In this document: positions 36,335 through 48,500 of the stretch, in pieces
Position numbering within the stretch: the stretch's first letter is position 1
Layout: every line of letters starts with the position of its first letter
Origin: Marisa cornuarietis
Lineage: Eukaryota; Mollusca; Gastropoda; Architaenioglossa; Ampullariidae
Reading direction: 5' to 3'
DNA length: 64,000 bases
Assembly: GCA_004794655.1 (NCBI GenBank)
Contig: SMMW01000605.1
Location: forward strand, 434,001 to 498,000
Position numbers and translations under genes: made by a program
Notes under the pieces: generated by a model
The model's database searches: none
Told to the model about the DNA's origin: nothing
The model's input: the letters and a program-made list of their open reading frames with translations, nothing else

Positions 36335-39300
36335 GCCCAATTACACAGAGAATAAGATATTCCTAGCTGTACATCTTTCATATTGTCATCTGTTATTTAT
36401 CCATCCATCTGTCCATTTCGTCCTTCTATCGATCTTTATTTACCACTCGTGTGTATTTGTCCATGTTACATACTCTTATATAATATCATTCAGGAAGTCT
36501 TTTTTGTATTAGTGAGATTGTAATTTTAGCAAAATAATGTGAGCTAACATCAGGGGAAATGCATGTCTATACGACTTCCGATTTAAAGATGAGGTCTCCA
36601 GATTACAATTTACCTTTTTTTTCCCCCTCTTAGTTTGTCACGAAGGTTTCTAGTCAAAATTACACGTTTTACCTCTTTTCTTCCTTTTTCAACCTGATTC
36701 ATTTTTTTCACTTCAATCCTCTTGTGTTTCTATTTCCATTGGTAACAATTTTAATCTTTATCATGTATCTACCAGACTCTCAGAAGGGAAGGAAGCTATC
36801 TTTTGCATTTTCTGGTCGCCTTCTTTCTTTAGGTCTCCAGGCAACAAACTCCATTAACTTTAACTTGATTTCTTGCCATTCGTCTGCAATTCGTCATTCG
36901 TCTGCCTACCGCTTTATTTTTCTTTCTTGCGTTAGGTTCTTTTACGAAAACTTCGCAAACAAGCATCCCTCCTTCTCCCATCCATCCATTGCCTCTATTA
37001 TATCGCCTGGATCAGCTGAGTATTGAAGACACATTTTTCTTACAAGCTTATCATCCTACTGAGTGCAAACTTTCAACACCGAACATGCATCGAAAACATG
37101 GCTGTTGGAATGTGGACCTAGTGTGTAATGCCAAGAGTAAACACGGAGGTCGAAAGGATAAATAAACATAACACCAAAGTTGATTAGGGAAGTAATATGC
37201 TTAACAACTATGGATGAATGTCTGTCAATATTTGGCAAAGGGCCCACATGACGGTTATATAAAAAACATGTTCAATCTAATTAAATAGATTACATAGATA
37301 ATTAAATCAGTGTAACTAAATATTAGGTCGGAGAGAATGTTTGCTCACTGACAGTGTAAGAGCATTAAAAATGTGGGGTCTGCCAGTATAAAAATGTATA
37401 TGATGACATACATCACTCACCGATGAAAATAAACTTATAATACCATAAAGATTATTACTATTATTAATTAAAATCATCGTTTTATTGCGTCTAACCTTAA
37501 GATTAATATCACACACAGGCAGAGACAGGATGAACTGTTAACCAACAGTCAAAATGTAATAAAATATAAATATTCGATAAACGAGATGCACTGGGATGCG
37601 GATTTGAAGCAGAAGTAAAATAAAGTCTGACGAGAAGAGAGGATTTATTAAGATTATCAATATGATGCACTCCGATGATGACAGAAATAAATATCGCATC
37701 GCTATGAGAGCAATAGTAAGAGAAATCAGACACAGGATCAGTATATCAGTCCTTCACCGGGTGGAGTGCGTCTGCCGCTGTTTTCCGATCTGTGTTTTGT
37801 AAGCAACCTTCTGGCTACACACGACGACCGTCTGTTGAATCGATTGACTGAGAAGCTGTTTGTGCAGCTGATGAAAGTCAGACGATGGTTGTCGTGCCTA
37901 CAGGCGTGTGGAGATGCTCGATGATTGCTGGGCGTCTACAGACATTGTGGTCATGGGGCGAGGCACAGAGGTACGAGTGTTACTTTGTCTAAAGGTTTTT
38001 GTTAGAGTCGATTCAAACAACACAACAGGAACTTCGTCTAAAGGAAAAAAAAACACAGTGTACTGAGGCTGTCTATTAAATAATACTTCAGTCAAAAACG
38101 GAGTTGAATCTTTCACAAATATTGAGAAAAGAGATAAGTGTAATCGTGCCGGGGAGAAGAAAAGAATGAATCATTCAAAAAAAAAGACGGAAAGACAGAT
38201 TATTTCAACAAAGCTAAACGAAGAGAGAAAACGATAAAAGAAATAAAATGTTGACAGAAGAGAAATGTGAATGAAAGTGTTATGACAGCAAAAGTCCTTG
38301 TTTTCTATTGACTCCGAAACTGACCTGATGCTTCAATAGAAGGTTTAGAATACATTTACTGAAAGACAACTTCGCTGAAAATAATTAAAAAATAATAAGT
38401 TCAGAGAACTTTATTATTTGGAAAAAAACTTTGAGGGTCTAGAGAGTGGGCTACTCGCGGGCTAAGAGAACTTTCTGGAGTGTTGAAGAGAGAACAATGT
38501 AGAGAATTGCGTGAATTGTGAAAGGATGAGTGAGTTTTGCCAAGTGTTGTGTGGGGCTTGCAAAGGGCGGAGAAGGACTTGTTGGCATCTGCTTTGAGCC
38601 CAGGCGAGCTGATTTATGCTTTCAGAGAAGCATCCTCTGACTCTGCCATGTTTATGCTTCTTGCGCCAGACACAGAGCTTTGAAAGTCCTGGAAGTTTAG
38701 TTTTCCTATAAACACCCACCACGATTTTTCCAGCTGTATTTTTTTTCTGAGATTTTTTTTCTAAGACCTGAGAATTTAATGTCAGGGGGAGAGAACCATC
38801 AAGTCAAGGTGACGAGCTTAGAACTTTTTCTCCCACTTTTTTTTCTCCATTCTATGACTGCTTACATGGTATTCGGAAAGTTTTACAGTCAGGGATTTTA
38901 TAGACAGTCGGGTCACCGACTGTAACGAAACAATAAATGAAATAAATATTTTTTCCAAAATTAAAGGCTGTTTGAACAAAGCTTTTTGGCGAAGTTAAAT
39001 ATAACCGCCATGCACAAATTTACGATTTTAGCAGCATGTTATATTGGCTGAGCACAATGTCTTGATCTGTCCGTTATCGTTTAAGCTGTACATTCAATCA
39101 TCGAGACAGTTCGCACTATTTTTTCTTCTGTCTTCTCATGACATCATTGCCTCATTCAGATTCGTAGCTCAGACTGATATTGAAACATCTGATGCGGTTT
39201 GCTTAATCAAATTTTGTTTGTTTTTGCACATTTTGCATTATCTTTAGTTTATGTATCAATCTATGACAATGTAAAAATACTTACACATATGCACACTATA

Positions 39301-42300
39301 TATATTTAAATATCTTTTGCTCACCTAATCCCTTATAATAAGACTATGCCTGGCTAGTTGACTGAAATGCCAACTGACTTGGGTGAGCAACACTTAACTC
39401 ACATTCGCTGTGTCCTCACCTTTCCCGTCTTTTCCCGGTAACCACTGCCGGCTGAATATGTTGTTACACAGCTGCTGTCGTAGCTGATGCATCTGACGAC
39501 CTCACTTTTTGCGGCAGGTGGTGGAGCTGTTGCTGGACCGTTGCAACCTGTCGACGATCCACGAGGCGCTACTGCAGGCAATCAGCGCCGGCCACGAGCA
39601 GATCGCCGAGACCATTCTCAAGCATCCCAAATACTGCCACATCAAGAAGGAGAACAAGCGCTTCGGCGCCACCGACTACTTCTACACCACCACCAGCGAG
39701 GACTCGCCATTCAGCTCCGACATCACGCCCTTGATCTTGGCCGCTGAACGCAACCAGTTCGAGATCGTCCAGCTGCTGCTGCTGCGAGGGGAGACCATCC
39801 CCAAGCCACATCACTACTACTGTGATTGCCAGGAGTGTGCCAACAAGTTAGAGTTTGATCAGCTGCGACTGGCCAAGACCCGCTTGAACGCCTACAAGGG
39901 GCTGGCTAGTGGGGCCTACATCTCGCTCTCCAGCAAGGACCCTGTGCTGACCGCCTTCGAACTGGCCAGAGAACTACGACAGGTGGCCAAAGTGGAGAAG
40001 TACTACAAGGTGAGAACAAGGTGGACAAATATTGCAAGACGAGGCAAGAGGCATTCAAAGAGCAAAGTTTGATTAAAAAACATTGTTATTTCTTGTCCTT
40101 GTTTCGTGTTAAACAACCAGCTTAATGATGTTCGTGTTTATTTTGACACTCGTATTTAATCTACTGGTGAGAAACTTTTATCCTTTTCCAAGAGATTCCA
40201 TGAACATGTTCTATAAAAGTAGTATAGAGTTTATCACATCTAGAAAAATAACTCTTCGTTCTGCTCAACACACTCATGACAATTATTTCTCGGCATCGGC
40301 AGATAAATCTGAGCCCTTTCACCTACTTCTGTTCTAATTACAAGTGGATAATTAGCACGTAGACATCATTAGAGGTAGATCTTAGATATTTGCATTAGCT
40401 CTGCGATAAAGAAGACTGTCACCTGTAAGTTTGCGAGGGAGGTTTCTAAACACACCTTTTTTGCTTCTGTAATGCATCTCACATTGTTTCCAGACGGATT
40501 ACCTGGCGCTGGCTGACCAGTTGAGCGACTACGTGGTGAAACTGCTGGACAAGATCCGCGGCCATGACGAGCTGCAGGTGCTGATCAACAAGACAGGATC
40601 TAACAGTGAGCAGGAGACTTACGAACTGTTGGCGCGACTAAAGCTGGCCATCCGCTACCGCGAGAAACGGGTGGGTGGACCAGTCTCTTGTGTCTTCCTA
40701 AGACGGGCTGTTTACGTGACATTTACGTTCTTTTACGTGCAGGTCTTGCGTTTCCCGTTTGTTAGTTTGTTTGTTTTTTTTTTTTTTGTTGCTATTTTCT
40801 TTTTAATTTCTTTGTTCTTTATTTATGTCATTATTGCTTTTGTATTTGTTTTTCCGTTTGTTTATTTAAGTTTTTTTTATTTTGCGTTTGTTGATTAGTT
40901 TGTTCCTTTTATTTTTTTGTTGTTTTTTTTTGTTCGTTAATTTTTTCCTTTTTTTGGTTTGCTTTTTCATTTAATTATACATACTTTTGTCCATTTCCTT
41001 CTTTCTTATTGTGTCGGTTCGTTTAGTAGTTTGCAATTTTCTTCTTCCATTTTTATTGATTCGTTCATTCTCCTCTTCTTTCCTTTTATGTTTGTTTTTT
41101 CGTGCCTTGCCTGTTTCTTCCTTCCTTCCTTCTCACACCATCTGGCCCATTCTCCTCATTTCCCTCCCTCCTCACCATCCCTCACACCCTCACCCTACAG
41201 ATGTGTTCCTGGCCACGTTCGTGGCGCGGGCTTTAGAACCCAAGCAGACCCTTATTTACCTGTTTCCCTGGAGTACTTTAGTTCTCTTGTCTCCTTGTTT
41301 ACTCTCTGTTGTTTCCACGGAAGCTCTCTCCAAACGTGCAAGCAAACATTCAGTGATTAAAGTGTAAATAGCCCAGCGGGCAGCTCGTATTTCGTGCCCG
41401 GCAGGCTCTTCTGCTTGCATTTAAAACTACGCTGGCGCAAATAAGATGACGAACACTAAGTGCGTTCCAGGGGAGACAAAAAATAAAATGGTGAATATAA
41501 AGGGACGTTACTCAAAGTTGAGATAACTCTCGTCGACGTCTGAGATGCAGGAAATTGTACGTAGGGCCATCATTCTACGAAGCCCTTCTGTGGAGCATGT
41601 ACACTCAGACCTTTTCTCCATGCATTAAAAGCATTTCCGTCTGGCTCAATACTCGACGTGGAAACGGGTTCAAGTTCAGGTCAATCACAAACTGTATTTA
41701 GTGCCTGTCCACCTCAGAACATGTTTTGAAAGGTTCGAGCAATTTTGTGTCCCATGCATGTCCTCTGGTACAATATGTGGTCGTGCACGATCATTCCGGC
41801 GTGACAGCCACATGTTGAAGGGATTATTGTGGTTCTTTTATAAACACCCTATTGTCTTCTACTGTTTATTAGTCTAAAGTCCGCAACCGTGCAAGCGCTG
41901 GTATAAAAGAATGAAGACTACATTTGTCATGAGGGAGCTGTTTATAAAACTGAAACCGATCTGCAGCACATAACGATCTTCTGTGTAATTTTTGTTAGGA
42001 GCTGACTGTTTTTTATTTGTAAGCATAATTGTAGAAGCCATTATGAAAATATTACAAATAAACTTGCTTTTAATGTAAGTATAGATCACCCTTCGCGAGA
42101 GTGAGAGGCTTTTAGTGACCGTATACAAATAATGTTAGTAAATTTCTGGCACTTCCCGACCTCTGTACACTCGTCGTGACTCACTCTGCACTGCACTCAG
42201 ACAATAGGTCACGTGGGTGTTCCTTCACACAACAAAATGAACACTTTATGCAAAGCCCAAAATAAATTGTTAATCTTTTCTTAATTTCTTCCTTTTCTTT

Positions 42301-42378
42301 TCTCTTATTTCCATAAAGAAGCATTTACTCGCATGTGTCCTATCTCGTAATGGAGGTTCCTGCCTCGTACTTGGAAAC

Positions 42379-42409
<31 letters not shown>

Positions 42410-43978
42410 GACTTAATATACATATATTTTGCTAATTAAAATAGTTTAAGATTTCCTGGTCTGCGTGTACCTTGGCAGGTCGGATCAAATGATTTCGCGG
42501 GCTTTATACGGCCCATGGGCCGGACTTTCCTCCCCTTCCCCCCTTCTTCTAGAGAAAAAGTAAAATCGGACTAAACATTATCATATTAACTAAATGTTAT
42601 CAGTGTCAGAACTTATTAATATTGTAGACTTGAGGGTTTAGTAGATCTCTTAAACACAAACTACCTATCATCATCAAGTAAAGAGTCGATGTTTCAAGTA
42701 AACGTTCAAACACCATACCCCACTAAACTGTGAAGTCCCACCCACCAGACCATAAAGAGTGTGTTTCCTTGTCTTATCGTTTATCATCCCATAGAATATT
42801 TAATTCTGTGTCTGCATTTTATTTCTAATTGTCTTGCAAGAGCGGAAAGAAAGGTTTTATTTATCATCTGTGCTTATGCACAGAGTACATGCACAATAAA
42901 CACTAATTTTTTTCTTTGTTTTGTCTTTCAACATGTTTTTTCCTAAAGCCTGTCTTCTCTTTTCTAGTTTGTATTTCATATTTCACAAGTACTGTAATTG
43001 CTGTGGTCACTAGTCAACTGTGCACTTACCCGTTGTCTCTCACCCCAGTTTGTAGCCCACCCGAGTTGCCAGCAGAAGCTTGTCAGCATCTGGTACGCCA
43101 ACCTGCGGACACTGGAGCGGTCCAACTGGTTCAAGCGAGGTGTCATCGTCATTCTCATCACACTCTTCTACCCCGTCCTTGCCATCTGCTATTGGTTTGC
43201 ACCCAAAACAAAGGTCTGTCACCAATCTCCCATCAGTGTATGTTTGTCACAAGTCACCCATCAGTGGATGCCTCTCATGAGTCACCCATCACTACTTGTT
43301 TATCACATTCAGTGCATGTCTATTATCAGTTGCCCTTCGGTGTCTAACATCAGTCTTAGAGCAGTATATTTCTTTCTGTCAGATTAATCTAGTAACAAAA
43401 AAGTATACATTTTCACAGGTCATGCTAGAGATCTCTCTTGTTTTCCTAACTACGTGACAAAAGCAGTCTAGCAGACATGTCTCAGAATGTAAAAATCTCG
43501 TGACATTTCTTATGCGCACATCGCGAAGACCCGATGTCCATCCCGTCAACCCTCATCGTTCCTTTGTATTGGTCTCGCCTATGTTCTCTTGGCACCAACA
43601 CCAATTTCATCTTCTTGCGCTTAGTCTAGTTTCTGGAAGGAAACTTATGGCCAACTCAGACTACGTGACGGAGAGAATCTCCATATTGGATTTCTTTCGA
43701 GCTCTCCCATAGGGCTTACCAGATGGGGATTTGTTATCACACAGTCGTGGCTAAGGTTTCCCAGAATGAACGTTAGTGGAATAGTCTTTCCTGACCAGTC
43801 AGTGAATCATTGACTGACAACTTAACTTCTCCACAGTTCTGAGTCCTAGGTTTTGTCTGTCCGCCAGTATTCCACACAAACTACCAGTTCTATCTGTCAA
43901 GTAGTCTCCAGCTGATCAAGCTGTCATAATTTTCTGAAAAAAAATCTACAGCCAATCAGCTTACGTCTCTCAAATGCC

Positions 43979-44033
<55 letters not shown>

Positions 44034-45522
44034 CTTGTTTGTCGGTTTAACAAGCCAACATGTAGATGATTGAATTTGCTTTTTTTTGCCAGGTGGGAGA
44101 TTTTCTAAGGTGTCCCTGCGTAAAATTCATTGGCCAGACCATGTCTTTCGTCACCTTTCTCCTCATGATTCTCATCTCAACGGCCATGGAGTGGCCTTCT
44201 GTCCACAAAAATCTGTCGACGTTCACACAGGTCAGACAGCCAACTGCACCCATTCTCGCCTAGAAAGACAAGAAGAATATTTAATTTTACTGGTGCAAAA
44301 TAATTTCTCATTAGAGTTATTTCCTACAGCTATAGGTACCGAAAGATCGAGACAGTTTTATACTACCCACCTTAGCGAGAAGGTGAGAGTAGGTAGAAGA
44401 TTTTTCTGCTTATTTTGCTTGGATATTGCAATATCTAGAAATAGTTCTTTAGATTTTTAGCATATCAGTGAACTCAGACATTTTCATTTGTCAAATGTTA
44501 GTTTGTTTTGAATAACCCGTGAAAGTAACATCAATTATGAAAATCATTATTGTTTTGTATGACCTGTGGAGTATACATCAATTACGAAAACTGTTATGTT
44601 GCTTTGAATGATCTGAGCAGGTGTTTATCCATTATGAAGTCTTCCGTAACCGCACTGGAGTCTGGCCAGCGGACTTTGTTGTTCGCACGTTCCAGCCAGA
44701 AATTATTCATCTTCTGATGTCAATATGGATTGTTGGTACGTGTGTCTCTGTCTCCTTGCGCGCTGTTTCTATCTGTATGAGCTGTCTCTCGACCCAACGA
44801 TGTATCAACCTAATTGGGAATCGTCCTTTCGCGCCTGTAACACTTGTCACATGCAGTTACTTATGTATGTCATCACTTGTCATCACTTGTCATCACTCAT
44901 CACGTGTTTCATGCTTTGTTTTTGACAATCGAGGACTCCTCTATAGTACAGTTAGTACGATCACTTCCGGTCCTAACTAGTTGTTTGGTTGTATTTTCTT
45001 CTTTGATGATCCCTGAGTTCACATGAACCTAGATGTTATGTTTTTGTGCATCATGAGGTCTGTAGCTTTGTATCTGAAGTAGGGAAGAGTGTGACTGACT
45101 GGGATTGGGATAATATATATATATATCAAACCAGTCATTCTTCACCACTTCTTACTCTCATACACCCTGACTGTTTTATGCTGTGGCAGGAATGGTTTGG
45201 CAAGAAGTCAAGCAGTTGTATGGAGATGGGCTGCTCAACTATTTTGACTCACTGTACAACTACCTGGATACAGCTGTCCTCAGCTTGTATGTCGCATCCT
45301 TTACCTTGCGATACTTCACCATCGCCATGGTGGGTCCACGACGTTGAGTGATCACGTGACCCTTTTCTGTGATTTTATGACACAATTTTGAGATTAGTTT
45401 TTATTGTTTAATACTGTGATCTAGTTGTGTGAGTTATTTTCTTTCTGTTCACTCTATTAGATTCGTGTAATATTATTAAAAGAAATCATTATTTTCATGA
45501 ACACGAGGTTGCAGGAACGCGT

Positions 45523-45573
<51 letters not shown>

Positions 45574-48500
45574 ACATGAGAATCATGTTCCTTCATAAAA
45601 TTAATAGAATCAGGGTATGAACTTGTTGCATCTTCATGTTTACATGTGCTTCTGCTGGGTTTCCTCCCATCTTCTGGTTTGCAGCTGGATTGTATATACT
45701 GTAATGTTCTTTTGAAGTGGGATCCGATTGAATTTATTGGCTGGATTCCACTCCCCCGTGCTTCCCTCGGTTCAGCAGCGACCATCACCTTTTGCTGTTT
45801 AAGATTCTAGTAATTATCAAGAGTTTTAGGTATATTGTCAACATTCTCCTGATGTCTCTTGGTTTCTGGAGTTGTCCCCGTTAAATCTGCAGCAATTACC
45901 CTTTACTGTTGGAACGCAGCGAATCTTCGAATTGTTTTTCATTCTACATCTTGGTGACAATTTCGTCGATCCTGTTCAGCTCGATGATTCCTCCTTTGGC
46001 TGAGATATTGTGCTATATAAAATAACATTATTATTATTACACTACACACTCTCACTCCTTCCCTCCACACACACCACCACCGCAGCACATTGATATATCG
46101 TCGATCTGATAAATATATATATATATATATATGGTATATGTGACAGTGACATTGTCTTTTTATACTAAATAAAGTCAATTATGTTCCAGTTACAATGCTT
46201 GTCGTTTGTGCCTACAGGTTAATTTTTCCCTGGAGTATTTCGTGGACGCTAAGCCGTGGAATGACCTGTTTGAAGGAAGAGCGGAGCCTGAACAACGGCT
46301 GTACTGGCTGATTGCAGGTAACGTGGCCTGACTGACACATAGCAGAATCGTCCCACAGCCTAATCAGAGGTCCGCGACACACTAGCTGACGACACGGGAA
46401 TAGCGGGTCTCATACCCGTATATATATATATAAACTGTACCCAAGGTCTGTAAGCGTGAAATTCACTGCACCCTTGAACCGGTGTCTTCAGACAATCACC
46501 TCCACCCTCCACCAATGCACTACACACTCTGGGTTGTCGCCCTCCGTAACGGAGCTTGAAGATTCCTCAGTTCATCAGTCTACCTGATTGGCCCTACACT
46601 CTGTGTTTATAGAACTTCATTGTCAAACATTCAATATCTCTCAGCTTCATCAAGTACAGTCAGCTGCTGATCTCTCTCTCTCTCTCTCTCGGAAGGTTTA
46701 CGCACATACAACAGTTTATAGACCATTTCTTTATAAAGATCTGCATTTCGGGTTCCTGCTGTAATGGAACTGCAGGGCTTTGTTATTCTATGTTTCCACG
46801 TTTTGCTTCCCTCAACCCGGGTGCTAGACACTTTCTTTTAGCTATGAGCGAGTAGGCGAGAAAGAGGGCCATCATGCTTATTCCGATTCTTGACAACAGG
46901 AATTGATCGCATGGCTATTTTTGTTTGACAAGAAAAGATTTTGCATGGTTTCAGGGCCTCTTCCATCCCCAAGACGAGGCCTGTTATCAGAGACAATGTT
47001 TGCACTCCGCCAGTAACCGCTGTCTTGCGCCACTACGCCCCAGGGTCCGTGTTGTGTGCAGTTGCCCAACCTGCCACATCCTCTTGATAAGACATGTGAA
47101 ATACAGCAATACATTCGCATACAGTTTCTGTCCCTGCTGTGCTTCTGCTGTATTACATGATTACAAAGCACGTTGGAGTCTTCCTCATCTCATCCTGCTT
47201 AACGAAACTGTCTTTCTGTTGATGTACCGTCGGTTAGCTGGGTATAAACATAGCTGTTAACAGCAAGACGAGAATGTGTTGAGCGATAAGTGAATCGTGT
47301 TGAGCAAGACGGATGGTGGGATGAATGGCCGGTCGTGTGACGGGGAGATTGTTGTTTGCAGATCGGTTCTACTGGAACAGCTACGACCCACACAATGTGG
47401 CAGAAGCCATGTTTGCCCTCGCCAACATCATCAGCTTTGCTCGCGTGTCTTTCGTCCTCCCAGCCAACGAGCTCTTTGGGCCAATGCAAATCTCACTGGC
47501 CCGGATGATCACGGTGGGTCATAGCAAAAGGTCAAAGGTGGCATTTTCTCTGATAAGTCAACGTGTGGAAAGGGGGATCTAGAGTTCAGCGCTTATACAC
47601 TTTTTAAAAATAAAAAAGATTGTATTTATGATTGACAGGGGATGATTTGTGCATCAGTTTAGTTCTATACGCGTATCTTTAGGCGCAGTATTTCCTATCA
47701 GGATCTCAAAGATAGATGTTATTAAAGGCATCTAAATAAGAAGGACTTAATTGGACTAAGGTCCAACAGGACATGTTGGATAGTCGAAACAATAATGCAT
47801 AAAATGCACCTTGGATAATATTTCTTTATCCATGTGACTGACCGTAGTATTGTCGTTGACTTTACTAGACTGTATACGAAAGAGCAGGAATTTTCAAAAC
47901 AATAAGATGAATCCTGTGGTACCTGCCCTTCGTGTCAGATGACATTTTAAAAAGGGAAATTACACTATAAAAATATATAAAAAATACACTTAGATATACT
48001 AAGACTGAAAGACACACAATAATAGGTAGCAGCATTACGAGAAAACCGACATTGGACTAAAGACTGTGATCGATGCCTTCAATATCTACCCACAAGCGAT
48101 AAACAGAGGGCTCAGCTAACTTAGATAAAGAAAAAGTATTTGATGAAAGAACCGTAAGATGTCTCTGTGTTTGTCTGCAGGACATTCTTAAGTTCGGAGT
48201 CATCTTTTTGGTCCTGTTTCTGGCCTTTCTGGTGGGTCTGCACAATCTCTACTGGTATTACCCTAAAGCTGTCCGCAAGACTGTGGAGCTGTTTGAGAAC
48301 AATGTTACGACTATCGCCGAGAGATACTTTGGCATGTAAGTACTATGACTTCTGGCATGGCATGTAAGTACTATGACTACTGGCATGGCATGTAAGTACT
48401 ATGACTACTGCCATGGCCTGTAAGTACTATGAGTACTATGACTACTGCCATGGCATGCAAGTACTATGAGTACTATGACTACTGCCATGGCATGTAAGTA

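Larger units (their letters stand above)
35372..39517 (+). other. TRPC intron 3
   Basis: 4.1 kb, GT..AG. Holds a 21-bp x 5 array (35530-35637), (ATG)n at 36079-36130 and (CA)n at 36297-36332. No other exon recognised. Confidence 0.8.
45330..46217 (+). other. TRPC intron 9
   Basis: 888 bp; (CA)n at 45523-45572 and (TA)n at 46112-46132. No exon recognised. Confidence 0.85.

Noticed and set aside
39569..39814. Minus-strand 81-codon frame
   Set aside because: Antisense shadow of TRPC exon 4.
46360..46570. Third copy of SINE family 1
   Set aside because: Only short shared words (TCATACCCGT, CACCTCCACC); order and length do not match well enough.
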